Program-made: the position numbers and the translations under genes | Notes under the pieces: generated by a model | Database searches by the model: none | What the model was told of the DNA's origin: nothing | The model's input: only the letters and a program-made list of their open reading frames with translations | In this document: piece after piece, positions 49,256-57,812 of the stretch | Layout of the letters: every line of letters starts with the position of its first letter | Position numbering within the stretch: the first letter of the stretch is position 1 | Source: Anaerotruncus sp. | GTDB lineage: Bacteria > Bacillota > Clostridia > Oscillospirales > Ruminococcaceae | DNA length: 64,000 nt | Direction: 5' to 3' | NCBI GenBank assembly: GCA_021770005.1 | Contig: JAETRV010000003.1 | Span: 1 to 64,000, forward strand

Positions 49256-49278
49256 ATGTAAAGCGATCTGCTTTACAT
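49256..49278 (-). promoter_or_regulatory. Leader hairpin of the ylxM-ffh operon
   Basis: A perfect nine-base stem ATGTAAAGC / GCTTTACAT with a five-base loop lies between the promoter and the RBS, ending about 10 bases before GGAGGGG. It could control translation or mRNA stability. Confidence 0.55.
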
Positions 49279-49293
49279 GTTCCCTCTTGTGGT

Positions 49294-49322
49294 ATTATAC
49301 AGGAAGCATTTCCCGATGTCAA
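49294..49322 (-). promoter_or_regulatory. Consensus promoter of the SRP operon
   Basis: On the minus strand TTGACA (49317-49322), 17 bases, TATAAT (49294-49299), a perfect match to the primary sigma-factor consensus. Confidence 0.92.
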
Positions 49323-49376
49323 GGCTTTTTTCTTTACAAATCAAAAAAGCGGCGTGCATGGCAGTGTAAAGCGCGG

Positions 49377-49430
49377 CCAAAGGCTCTGCCTTTGGAAACC
49401 GCAACCTTTGAAAAGGCTGGCGAAACTTTT
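49377..49430 (-). repeat. 54-base two-hairpin repeat, diverged copy 3
   Basis: Read on the minus strand: AAAAGTTTCG, a hairpin CAGCCTTT/AAAGGTTG, a connecting GCGGTTT and hairpin CCAAAGGCAGAGCCTTTGG. The stems differ from copies 1 and 2 but still pair. Confidence 0.6.
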
Positions 49431-49435
49431 CATGC

Positions 49436-49467
49436 GGAAACGTCCCGGCAGATGCCGGGACGTTTCC
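49436..49467 (-). terminator. Terminator of the glycogen operon
   Basis: Perfect 15-base inverted repeat GGAAACGTCCCGGCA / TGCCGGGACGTTTCC, starting 21 bases after the glgA stop. The T run is weak. Confidence 0.7.
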
Positions 49468-49488
49468 TATGTCACACAAGATACTGGC

Positions 49489-50916
49489 TTACTGACCGAG
49501 TACCTTTTTATACATATTGATATACTCCACAGCCGAGCGCCCCCAAGTGAAATCACTCTGCATCGCCTGATGGACCGCCTTTTTCCACTCGCCGCGGTTA
49601 TAATAAAGGCCGCCCGCGCGGTCGATTGCGCCGAGCATATCATGGGCATTGTAGGTCTTGAAGGTGAAGCCGTTGCCGCCTTCCGGACTTCCCATATCAA
49701 TGATCGAATCTTTCAGGCCGCCGGTTTCGCGGACGATCGGCAACGTGCCATACCGCAGGGAAACCATCTGCGCAAGTCCGCAAGGCTCGCTCTTGGAGGG
49801 CATCAGGAACACATCCGAACCCGCATAGATTTTACGCGCGAGATCGGGGATAAACCCGATCTTGACCGCCATCTTGCCCGGATATTTGGCCTGCATCTCC
49901 TGGAAGAAACTCTCAAAGATATAGTCGCCCGAGCCGAGCGCAACCACCTGAAGCTGCCGTTTCATCAGCTCTTCAAAGATGTACTGGATCAGGTCAATCC
50001 CCTTGTGCGCCACAAACCGGGTCACAATACCAATCAGCATGACTCCTTCATCCTGCTGCAGGCCCATGCTCTTCTGAAGCTCGACCTTATTGGTCTGTTT
50101 CTTCTCGATGGTATCCAGCCCGTAGTTCTCATAGAGCGCCGGGTCGGTCTCGGGGTTGTAACTGACCGTGTCAATCCCATTCAGGATACCGACCAGTTTC
50201 CCCTGATGGTTGCGGAGCAGGCGGTCCAGCCCATGCGAGAACCAAGGATCGGTGATCTCGTTCGCATAGGTCGGGCTGACAGTCGAAACATAGTTGCTGA
50301 CCTCAATCGCGGCTTTCATCATGTTCAGGCAACCGTCATACATCATGGTCGGTGCGGCATAGTAGGGCAGGCCGAGCACATCGGTCGCGATCTCCATACC
50401 GTATTTGCCCTGATACTGGATGTTGTGGATGGTAAAGACGGTCCTGATCTTCTGGTATTTTTCAATCTCGCGATAGAATAGGTTCAGATAGACCGGTACC
50501 ATTGCAGTCTGCCAGTCGTTGCAGTGGAGGATATCGGGATCATAGTCAATGTACTGAATCATCTCGCAAACCGCTTTGGAGAAGAACGCAAACCGTTCTG
50601 CATCGTCATAGAATCCGTAGATGCCTCCGTCACGTTTAAAATAATACTCGTTATCCAGCAGGTAATATTTTACCCCATTGCTGGTCGCCTCAAATACGCC
50701 GCAATACTGGTTGCGCCAGCCGAGCGGCACATAGAAACTGCATAGAAATTTCATCTCCTCGCGCAGCTCCTGTTTGATCGCACTATAGAGCGGGATCACC
50801 ACGCGGCAAGCCTGCTGGTTTTCGCGGATTGCGCGAGGCAGAGAGCCGGCAACATCGGCAAGCCCACCGGTTGCAATAAATGGAGTGGCTTCGGAAGCTA
50901 CATATAAAATTTTCAT
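49489..50916 (-). CDS. glgA: Glycogen synthase (ADP-glucose type)
   Basis: GT5 glycosyltransferase of 475 residues that extends alpha-1,4-glucan with ADP-glucose. It opens MKILYVASEATPFIATGGLADV. The Lys of the usual KxGGL motif (Lys15 in E. coli) is Ala15 here, as I believe it is in some other Clostridia. The C-terminal half has LIGIVTRFVAHKGIDLI, VALGSGDY and PSKSEPCGLAQMVSLRYGTLP with the conserved EPCG Glu. Last gene of the glgB-C-D-A operon, 80 bases after glgD. Confidence 0.95.
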   Translation of the reverse strand: MKILYVASEATPFIATGGLADVAGSLPRAIRENQQACRVVIPLYSAIKQELREEMKFLCSFYVPLGWRNQYCGVFEATSNGVKYYLLDNEYYFKRDGGIYGFYDDAERFAFFSKAVCEMIQYIDYDPDILHCNDWQTAMVPVYLNLFYREIEKYQKIRTVFTIHNIQYQGKYGMEIATDVLGLPYYAAPTMMYDGCLNMMKAAIEVSNYVSTVSPTYANEITDPWFSHGLDRLLRNHQGKLVGILNGIDTVSYNPETDPALYENYGLDTIEKKQTNKVELQKSMGLQQDEGVMLIGIVTRFVAHKGIDLIQYIFEELMKRQLQVVALGSGDYIFESFFQEMQAKYPGKMAVKIGFIPDLARKIYAGSDVFLMPSKSEPCGLAQMVSLRYGTLPIVRETGGLKDSIIDMGSPEGGNGFTFKTYNAHDMLGAIDRAGGLYYNRGEWKKAVHQAMQSDFTWGRSAVEYINMYKKVLGQ

Positions 50917-50996
50917 GGTATTCCTTCCTCCCTAACGATTTGCGAATATAAGGCAGGGGCGGCCTTTTTCTACCGCCCCCGCTGTCAGTTCAAAGA

Positions 50997-52130
50997 TCAG
51001 ATCGCGCTGCCCTTGGAGATATAAGTCGGATAGGTCTCGTACCCGATCAACGTGCGGGAATCCTTAATCAACACGTCTTTATCGGTGATCACATACTCCA
51101 GATGCGCATTGTCTCCAATATAGGTATTCTGCATGATGATGCAGTTTTTCAGCACAGCACCCTTGCCGATCTTAACGCCGCGGAAAATGACGCAGTTTTC
51201 GACCTCACCGTTGATGATGCAACCATCGGCAATCAGCGAGTTGCCAACCTTTGCCGAAAGGCCGTATTTGACCGGCACCTGGTCGCGCACCTTGGTAAAT
51301 ACCGGCTTATCTGCCGGGAACAGCTCCGCGCGCACCGCCGGATCAAGCAGTTCCATATGCGCCGCCAAATAGCTCCTCATCCCGCAGATTTTATGGGTAT
51401 AACCGGTAAACTCATACACCCGGATATCGAGCACTCCAATCGAAGGCTGGATTGCGTGGCGGACAAGCGAATAATAGTCGTGGCTCTTGCCTTCGGAAAC
51501 CAGCCGCTCAAGCAGCGTTTTCTCGACAATCATCACGTTCATGTAGACGTTTTGCTCCCCTTTGACCTCAGGGTTCACCATCGCGTCGGTGAGCTTTTTG
51601 GTCCCGGGATCAAAGGCTATGGTAGTGGTATCCGCGCGCGCCTCATCGCGCACCTCGGTGCGTTTATACATCATCGTGATCTGTGCACCCGAACGGATAT
51701 GCTCGTTGATGAAATCGCGCAGGTCCATATTGGCGATCACATCACAGTCGCAAAGCAGGACATATTTCGCCTTGTTGTGGCGGATGTAATCCAGCCCGCC
51801 CTGGAGCGCCTCCAAGCGTCCGCGGTAGATGCCATGCGCACCGTCATTGTTGGCAAACGGGGGCAGGATGGTCAAGCCGCCGCGTTTACGCGCGAGGTCC
51901 CACGCACGTCCCGCGCCAACATGGTCCATCAGGGACTGATAGTTCTGTTTGGTAATGATACCAATGTCAGTAATATCCGAATTGACCATACTGGAAAGCA
52001 CGAAGTCAATCAGGCGGTAACGGCCGCCATAGGGCACCGAACCGGTAGTACGGTGCTCGGTCAGCTCTCCGAGCACGCTATCATGCATATCCGAAAATAC
52101 GATTCCTAAAACTTTATTCTGCCGCGTCAT
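50997..52130 (-). CDS. glgD: Glucose-1-phosphate adenylyltransferase, GlgD subunit
   Basis: Nucleotidyltransferase homologue of 377 residues, the second (mostly regulatory) subunit of Firmicute ADP-glucose pyrophosphorylase. It has VLGIVFSDMHDSVLGELTEH where GlgC has the GGQGSRL nucleotide loop, so the catalytic signature is missing. VPYGGRYRLIDFVLSSMVNS and the C-terminal left-handed beta helix (FRGVKIGKGAVLKNC) are kept. The ATG at 52130, four bases after the glgC stop, is preferred to a start inside glgC. Confidence 0.93.
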   Translation of the reverse strand: MTRQNKVLGIVFSDMHDSVLGELTEHRTTGSVPYGGRYRLIDFVLSSMVNSDITDIGIITKQNYQSLMDHVGAGRAWDLARKRGGLTILPPFANNDGAHGIYRGRLEALQGGLDYIRHNKAKYVLLCDCDVIANMDLRDFINEHIRSGAQITMMYKRTEVRDEARADTTTIAFDPGTKKLTDAMVNPEVKGEQNVYMNVMIVEKTLLERLVSEGKSHDYYSLVRHAIQPSIGVLDIRVYEFTGYTHKICGMRSYLAAHMELLDPAVRAELFPADKPVFTKVRDQVPVKYGLSAKVGNSLIADGCIINGEVENCVIFRGVKIGKGAVLKNCIIMQNTYIGDNAHLEYVITDKDVLIKDSRTLIGYETYPTYISKGSAI

Positions 52131-52134
52131 AACC

Positions 52135-53349
52135 TTAGCGCACCCCCTCAACATCTTTATCGACCATCGCCTTGGGCGGGACAACCGCGCCCGCGCCGAC
52201 AGTCACGCCGTTGCCGACAACGGTTACGCCCCAGTCGTCGCGGTTGGAGGCGTCCTCCGGACGCATACCGACCACTGCATTTTCGCCGATGACACAGTTT
52301 TCCGCGATAATCGCATACTCAACTACTGCACCCTTTTTAATCACTGTGCCGGGCATGACGATCGAATCGTGCACAACCGCACCTTCTTCGACCTCGACGC
52401 CCGCAAACAGGATCGAGAAGTCGATATCGCCGCTGATGTGGCAGCCTTCGGTGATCATCGAGTTTTCTACCTTTGCGCCGGACGCGACAAAATGGGGCGG
52501 CATGACCGGGTTGCGGGAGTAAATCTTCCAACTGTCGTCATAGAGGTCGAGCGGGACATTGGGATCGAGCAGGTCCATGTTCGCTTCCCACAGGCTGTCG
52601 ATCGTCCCGACATCCTTCCAATAGCCCTCGAACGGATAGGCCACCATCTTCTGCCCATCCGCCAGCATGGCCGGCAGGATGTTCTTTCCGAAGTCCTTGG
52701 ACGAATTCGGGTTGTTCTCGTCGTCGATCAGATATTTGCGCATCTTCTTCCAGGAGAAGATGTAGATACCCATCGAAGCGAGGTTGCTCTTGGGCTTGGG
52801 CGGCTTCTCTTCAAACTCGTAGATCGTACCATCCGGATATGTATTCATGATGCCGAACCGGGAAGCCTCCTCCAGCGGGACCTGGAGCACTGCGATGGTG
52901 CAGTCCGCCTCTTTTTCCTTGTGGAAATCGAGCATCTTCTCGTAGTCCATCTTGTAGATATGGTCGCCCGAGAGGATCAGGACATACTCAGGATCATACC
53001 GCTCGATGAAATTGATATTCTGATAGATCGCGTTTGCGGTACCGGTATACCAGTCGGAACCGGAGCTCTTCTGATAAGGCGGCAGGACAAACACACCGCC
53101 GTTGCTGCGGTCGAGGTCCCACGGCTGGCCATTGCCGATATACTCGTTGAGGACCAGCGGCTGATATTGAGTCAGCACGCCTACCGTGTCGATCCCCGAG
53201 TTGACGCAGTTGGACAGCGGAAAATCAATAATCCGATACTTTCCGCCGAACGGAACTGCCGGTTTTGCAAGGTTCTGGGTCAGCGTATAAAGCCGGCTGC
53301 CCTGACCGCCTGCCAACAGCATGGCAATCCATTCCTTTTTGCAAAACAT
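52135..53349 (-). CDS. glgC: Glucose-1-phosphate adenylyltransferase, catalytic subunit GlgC
   Basis: Forms ADP-glucose from glucose-1-phosphate and ATP, the committed step of glycogen synthesis; 404 residues. Nucleotide loop [50 protein letters not shown] (catalytic Asp) and [10 protein letters not shown] are all present. The beta-helix C-terminus contains repeated I/V-G-xxxxV hexapeptides. It lies between glgB and glgD. Confidence 0.96.
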   Translation of the reverse strand: MFCKKEWIAMLLAGGQGSRLYTLTQNLAKPAVPFGGKYRIIDFPLSNCVNSGIDTVGVLTQYQPLVLNEYIGNGQPWDLDRSNGGVFVLPPYQKSSGSDWYTGTANAIYQNINFIERYDPEYVLILSGDHIYKMDYEKMLDFHKEKEADCTIAVLQVPLEEASRFGIMNTYPDGTIYEFEEKPPKPKSNLASMGIYIFSWKKMRKYLIDDENNPNSSKDFGKNILPAMLADGQKMVAYPFEGYWKDVGTIDSLWEANMDLLDPNVPLDLYDDSWKIYSRNPVMPPHFVASGAKVENSMITEGCHISGDIDFSILFAGVEVEEGAVVHDSIVMPGTVIKKGAVVEYAIIAENCVIGENAVVGMRPEDASNRDDWGVTVVGNGVTVGAGAVVPPKAMVDKDVEGVR

Positions 53350-53390
53350 GGTTGATTTACCCCCTCTATTTTCATACAGTCAGAAACTGC

Positions 53391-55397
53391 TTATTTGGAC
53401 GCTTTGGATTTGACCGCCCTCGCCTTGGCGGCAGGTTTGGTTTTGGCCGCGGGTTTCTTCGCCGTCTTGGCCGCGGGCTTGGCCGCCTGCTTAACCTTGC
53501 GGGGACGCCCTTTCAGATAGATGGTCGCGAGCGGCGGGACCGTCAGGCTGATCGAGTGGTCGAACCCATGCTCCGCCACGTTTTTCACCCGGATCGCGCC
53601 CTTGTTGACCACACCGCTGCCGCCGAAACGGATGTCGTCGGTGTTGAAGATCTCGTCATACGAGGTTGCATCCGGCACACCGATCCGATAATTCTCGCGG
53701 GTGACCGGCGCGAAGTTGCAGAGCACCACAATGTCGTTGCCCTTCTCGTCGATCCGGCGGAACGCGATGATGTTCTGGGTGTTATCGTCGTGGGAAATCC
53801 AGTTGAAGCCATCCCACGAATCTTCCACCTGCCAGAACGCTGGTGTGTTCAGATAGAACTGGTTCAGCTCCTTGACAAACAACTGCATCTGACGGTGCGC
53901 GTCGTAGCCGAGCAGCATCCAATCGAGCTGCTGCTTGTAGTTCCACTCGATGAACTGCGCGAACTCGCAGCCCATAAAGAGCAGCTTTTTACCCGGATGG
54001 GACATCATATACGCAAGGAACGCGCGGACGCCCGAGAATTTGGTTTCATATTCACCCGGCATCTTGTTGATGAGCGAGCATTTCCCATGGACAACCTCAT
54101 CATGGGAGATCGGCAGGATGAAATTCTCGCTAAACGCGTAAAACAGGCTGAAAGTCAGCTTGTCGTGGTTGTAGCTGCGGAAATACGGGTCGAGCGAATT
54201 GTAGGAAAGCATATCGTTCATCCAACCCATGTTCCACTTGAAGTTAAAGCCCAGCCCGCCGACCGAAGCCGGTTTGGTAACCAGCGGCCACGCGGTCGAT
54301 TCCTCGGCGATCATCAGCGCGCCCGGATGCTCGGTCAACACCGCGGTGTTGAGCTTCTGGAAAAACGCGACCGCTTCGAGATTTTCCCGCCCGCCGTTGA
54401 CGTTGGGCATCCACTCCCAGTCCTCGCGGCCATAGTCGAGGTAGAGCATCGAAGCGACCGCATCGACGCGCAGGCCATCCACATGGTATTTCTCGATCCA
54501 GAACATCGCGTTCGAGACGAGGAAGCATTCAACCTCGTTGCGCCCGAAATCGAAGATACGGGTCCCCCAATGGGCATGCTCACGCTTATGGACATCCTGA
54601 TACTCATACAGAGGTTGTCCATCGAATTCATAGAGCCCGTGGGCATCCTTGGGGAAATGCGCCGGGACCCAGTCCATGATAACGCCGATTCCCGCCTTGT
54701 GCAGGGTATCCACCAGATACATGAAATCGTGCGGCGTCCCATAACGGGAGGTGGGTGCATAATAACCGGTCACCTGATACCCCCACGATCCATCGAAGGG
54801 ATATTCCATCAGCGGCAGGAATTCCACATAATTGTAACCCATCTCCTGAAGATAGCCCACCAGCTCATCTGCCACCTGCCGGTAACTATAAGGGTTGCCA
54901 TCCTCATGCCGGCGCCAGGAACCCATATGCAGCTCATAGATGTTGATCGGGCTGCGATAGGGGTTATAATCCTTACGCTTGTCGTACCAGTCCTTATCCT
55001 TCCAATCGTACCCTTCAATATCGTAGAGTTTGGAGGCGTTGTCAGGAGCTGTCTCAGCATGGAACGCATATGGGTCCGCTTTCATCAAAGTGCGCCCATC
55101 CCGCGTTTTGATGCAGTATTTATAGATGTCATATTGAGCGAGATCCGGAATCATCAGCTCCCAAACGCCGCTCTTTTCCAGCAATTCCATCGGATTTGCA
55201 TCGGGGTCCCAGCCGTTGAAGCTCCCGACAACCGACACCTCTGCGGCGTTCGGAGCCCATACGCGGAACATATAGCCCTGTACTTTTCCTTTTTTACAGG
55301 GGTGTGCACCAAGAAATTCATAGGATTTATAGTTGGTACCCTGATGAAAAAGATACAATGGTAAGTTGTCCTGCGTTTTTGACGTTGACTTTGCCAT
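53391..55397 (-). CDS. glgB: 1,4-alpha-glucan branching enzyme with a Lys/Ala-rich histone-like tail
   Basis: GH13 branching enzyme of 668 residues. The N-terminal CBM48 has FRVWAPNAAEVSVVGSFNGWD. Catalytic residues are visible as the Asp in GLRVDAVASMLYLDYGRE, the Glu in MIAEEST and the Asp in LPISHDEVVHGK. The last 40 residues (about 629-668) contain 16 Lys/Arg and repeated KPAAK/AKTKP units, unlike other branching enzymes and like histone H1 or a nucleic-acid-binding tail. ATG at 55397 with GGGAGGTG. First gene of the operon. Confidence 0.94.
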   Translation of the reverse strand: MAKSTSKTQDNLPLYLFHQGTNYKSYEFLGAHPCKKGKVQGYMFRVWAPNAAEVSVVGSFNGWDPDANPMELLEKSGVWELMIPDLAQYDIYKYCIKTRDGRTLMKADPYAFHAETAPDNASKLYDIEGYDWKDKDWYDKRKDYNPYRSPINIYELHMGSWRRHEDGNPYSYRQVADELVGYLQEMGYNYVEFLPLMEYPFDGSWGYQVTGYYAPTSRYGTPHDFMYLVDTLHKAGIGVIMDWVPAHFPKDAHGLYEFDGQPLYEYQDVHKREHAHWGTRIFDFGRNEVECFLVSNAMFWIEKYHVDGLRVDAVASMLYLDYGREDWEWMPNVNGGRENLEAVAFFQKLNTAVLTEHPGALMIAEESTAWPLVTKPASVGGLGFNFKWNMGWMNDMLSYNSLDPYFRSYNHDKLTFSLFYAFSENFILPISHDEVVHGKCSLINKMPGEYETKFSGVRAFLAYMMSHPGKKLLFMGCEFAQFIEWNYKQQLDWMLLGYDAHRQMQLFVKELNQFYLNTPAFWQVEDSWDGFNWISHDDNTQNIIAFRRIDEKGNDIVVLCNFAPVTRENYRIGVPDATSYDEIFNTDDIRFGGSGVVNKGAIRVKNVAEHGFDHSISLTVPPLATIYLKGRPRKVKQAAKPAAKTAKKPAAKTKPAAKARAVKSKASK

Positions 55398-55419
55398 TGT
55401 CTTCACCTCCCTTTTATGT

Positions 55420-55448
55420 ATTTTAGCATTTTCTGGTGCGGTTTTCAA
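55420..55448 (-). promoter_or_regulatory. Promoter of the glycogen operon
   Basis: On the minus strand TTGAAA (55443-55448), 17 bases, TAAAAT (55420-55425), about 15 bases before the RBS. Confidence 0.75.
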
Positions 55449-55629
55449 TAGGTTGTTGTGAAATTACCTACAAAAAAATCAGATTGTCAGATTTCATTTT
55501 GTGCGTTATGCATACAAACTTTACACATTCCTATGCTATTCGCCCATACTCTGGGAAAACCACTCTTTCAGCCCCACAAATCCACAGTATAGCACACCCG
55601 TCTCCCCACATTTTGTCGGAAGATGCAGC

Positions 55630-55684
55630 CCCCCAAAAACAGAAAAACAGGGAACAGTCCGTCCGGGAAAACGGCCCGTTCCCT
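55630..55684 (-). terminator. Terminator of the DUF951-prfA-...-aminopeptidase operon
   Basis: On the minus strand AGGGAACGGGCC...GGACTGTTCCCT forms an interrupted stem, followed by GTTTTTCTGTTTTT. Confidence 0.7.
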
Positions 55685-55694
55685 GCCTGCCGGT

Positions 55695-55749
55695 CGGGGG
55701 CAGAGCCCCCGACCTCGCAAGCCTTTTCAAAGGCTTGCGAAGCTTTCGG
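55695..55749 (-). repeat. 54-base two-hairpin repeat, diverged copy 4
   Basis: Read on the minus strand, a perfect 10-base hairpin GCAAGCCTTT/AAAGGCTTGC is followed by GAGGTCG and hairpin GGGGGCTCTGCCCCC. The layout matches the copies at 27987, 46398 and 49377, but the paired bases are changed on both arms. Confidence 0.6.
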
Positions 55750-55765
55750 ATACTCGGATTGACCA

Positions 55766-57175
55766 TCAGGTTTCCGAAGCGTACGCCTTGAACGCCTGAT
55801 AAGTCGCATAGACATCGTTTTTGGAGACCACCTCAAACGGCGAATGCATCGATAGGACCGGGACGCCGACATCCACCACATCCACATCAAGCGCCGCGAT
55901 AAACTTGGCCACTGTTCCGCCGCCGCCCAGATCGACCTTGCCCAACTCTCCGGTCTGCCACGAAACCTGCGCCCCGTCCAGCGTCCGGCGCACCTGCGCC
56001 ATGAACTCCGCAGACGCCTGGCTGGTATTGTATTTACCGCCCGAACCGGTGTACTGGGTCACGACGACGCCATAGTTGAGATAGGCGCAGTTGCGTTTCT
56101 CAAGGGTATCTCCGAAGGTCGGGTCGAATGCCGCGTTGACATCCGCCGAAAGGCAGGTAGAGCGGCTGAGCACTTCATGCCCCGAGAAGCCGCCCAGCGC
56201 GGACGCAAGGTCTTTGATGAAGAATTTCAGATAATGGGAATGCAGGCCGGTATTGCCGTCCGAACCGGTCTCCTCCTTGTCGGCAAAGACGGTCACCGTC
56301 GTGTAGGCGGGCGACGTGACCTCAAGCGCCGCCATCAGGGAGGTGTAGGCACATACCCGGTCATCATGCCCGTAAGCGCCGATCATCGAGCGGTCAAAAC
56401 CAATATCCCGCGCTTTGAAAACCGGCACCATCGAAAGCTCCGCCGAAAGGAAATCGGCCTCGACGATTCCATATTTTTCGTTGAGCAGGCGGATGATATT
56501 CAGCTTGACCTTTTCGCTCGCCTTGTCGTCTTTAAACGGGCGGCATCCGACCAGCACGTTCAGTTCTTCGCCTTTCAAGCCCTGGGAAAGCGGGCGCTTC
56601 ATCTGCTCCTGTGCAAGATGGGGCAGCAGGTCGGTCACCGTAAAGACCGGGTCGCCCTCCTCTTCGCCAATCGCAACGGTGAGTGTCTCCCCATCCTTTT
56701 TCACAATCACCCCATGCAGCGCAAGCGGGAGCGCCCCCCACTGATACTTTTTGATCCCGCCGTAATAATGGGTTTTGAACAGCGCGATCTGCCCCTCCTC
56801 ATAGAGCGGGTTGGGCTTGAGGTCGAGCCGCGGGGAGTCGATATGGCTCGCCATAATCCGCACCCCGTCGACGATTGGGCGGGTGCCGACCGTCGCAAGG
56901 ATGAGCGCTTTGCCGCGGTTATTGTAATAGACCCGGTCGCCCGGCCGGTAAGCGGTGTGCCGGTCAAACGCCTGGAACCCCGCATCCGAAGCCATCCGTA
57001 TGATCTCGGAAACCGCTTCCCGCTCGGTCTTGCAGAGGTCGAGGAACGCCTTATACGGCTCGCAGAACGCCTGTGCGGCCTGCTCCGCGGCATCGTCGTT
57101 GGTCATGCCCATATTCTTGCGGTTGAGCAGCAGTTTTTCCTGCAAAAGCTCGCCCGCGCTCTTCTCGTTTTCCAT
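55766..57175 (-). CDS. apeB: M18 family aminopeptidase
   Basis: Cytoplasmic zinc metallo-aminopeptidase of 469 residues, the usual M18 length. Metal and catalytic motifs are MASHIDSPRLDLKP (His-x-Asp), DKEETGSDGNTG (the catalytic and metal Glu pair), AYGHDDRVCAYTS and the final VPVLSMHSPFEVVSKND with the last His. RBS GGAGGT precedes the ATG. It is the last gene of a six-gene operon, 28 bases after the transglycosylase gene. Confidence 0.94.
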   Translation of the reverse strand: MENEKSAGELLQEKLLLNRKNMGMTNDDAAEQAAQAFCEPYKAFLDLCKTEREAVSEIIRMASDAGFQAFDRHTAYRPGDRVYYNNRGKALILATVGTRPIVDGVRIMASHIDSPRLDLKPNPLYEEGQIALFKTHYYGGIKKYQWGALPLALHGVIVKKDGETLTVAIGEEEGDPVFTVTDLLPHLAQEQMKRPLSQGLKGEELNVLVGCRPFKDDKASEKVKLNIIRLLNEKYGIVEADFLSAELSMVPVFKARDIGFDRSMIGAYGHDDRVCAYTSLMAALEVTSPAYTTVTVFADKEETGSDGNTGLHSHYLKFFIKDLASALGGFSGHEVLSRSTCLSADVNAAFDPTFGDTLEKRNCAYLNYGVVVTQYTGSGGKYNTSQASAEFMAQVRRTLDGAQVSWQTGELGKVDLGGGGTVAKFIAALDVDVVDVGVPVLSMHSPFEVVSKNDVYATYQAFKAYASET

Positions 57176-57203
57176 CTGAAATTACCTCCTGTGTCTGTCT
57201 GTT

Positions 57204-57812
57204 TTACAGCCCGTAAAGGCTGCGGTAGATCTCCATTGTTTTGTTGACCCGCTCGACATATGCGCGCGTATCCGCAAACGGGATGTTGGTGACATTCTCC
57301 CCATCGGGCGCATACTCGGGGTCGTCCAGCCACTGCTTGACGCTCCCCCAGCCTCCGTGGTACGCCGCGAGCGCGTTGTCCACTGTGCGAAACTCGTCAA
57401 GCAGCATCCGCAGCATCTCGGTGCCGTAGTCGATGCTGGTCGGGGGATCAAAGAGCGGGGAAAAGTCGTCGGTTTCGGGTTCGCCGCGGCGCATCCGCAC
57501 CCAGTTATAGGCGTCGGGCATCATCTGCATCAATCCCCGCGCCCCCACCGATGAAACCGCGTCCGGCCGGAACCGGCTTTCGGTGTGCACCACCGCCAGC
57601 ACCAGCGCAGGGTCGAGCGACCGTTCCTCGCACGCCTGCCCAATCAGCTCCTCATACCGGATCGGGTAAGCCCGGCGATAATACGCCTCAAAGCCCTCTT
57701 TCAGCAGCAGGGACGCACCCGCGACAAGCCCGGCCAGGCCCACCAGCATGCATAAAAAACATACCGCTTTCCGCCAAAACAACCTTTCCCGGCTAATCTT
57801 CCTGTTCTGCAA
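57204..57812 (-). CDS. Membrane-anchored lytic transglycosylase (SLT domain)
   Basis: Peptidoglycan-cleaving enzyme of about 202 residues. A single N-terminal membrane segment (VCFLCMLVGLAGLVAGASLLL) is followed by the SLT domain with the catalytic Glu in VHTESRFRPDAVSSVGARG, then LMQMMPDAYNWV and LAAYHGGWGSVKQWL. This puts it on the outer face of the membrane. The TTG start at 57812 overlaps coaE by 20 bases and its RBS is weak, so the exact N-terminus is uncertain. Confidence 0.88.
   Translation of the reverse strand: MQNRKISRERLFWRKAVCFLCMLVGLAGLVAGASLLLKEGFEAYYRRAYPIRYEELIGQACEERSLDPALVLAVVHTESRFRPDAVSSVGARGLMQMMPDAYNWVRMRRGEPETDDFSPLFDPPTSIDYGTEMLRMLLDEFRTVDNALAAYHGGWGSVKQWLDDPEYAPDGENVTNIPFADTRAYVERVNKTMEIYRSLYGL

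Larger units (their letters stand above)
55398..55765. other. Intergenic region upstream of glgB
   Basis: Contains the glgB promoter (55420-55448), about 180 bases of AT-rich sequence without a gene, the terminator of the upstream operon (55630-55684) and a diverged two-hairpin repeat (55695-55749). Confidence 0.55.

Noticed and set aside
53265..55364. Plus-strand frame of 699 codons opposite glgC and glgB
   Set aside because: It is the longest shadow in the window, but it covers two confidently assigned genes in reverse and shows no protein family features.
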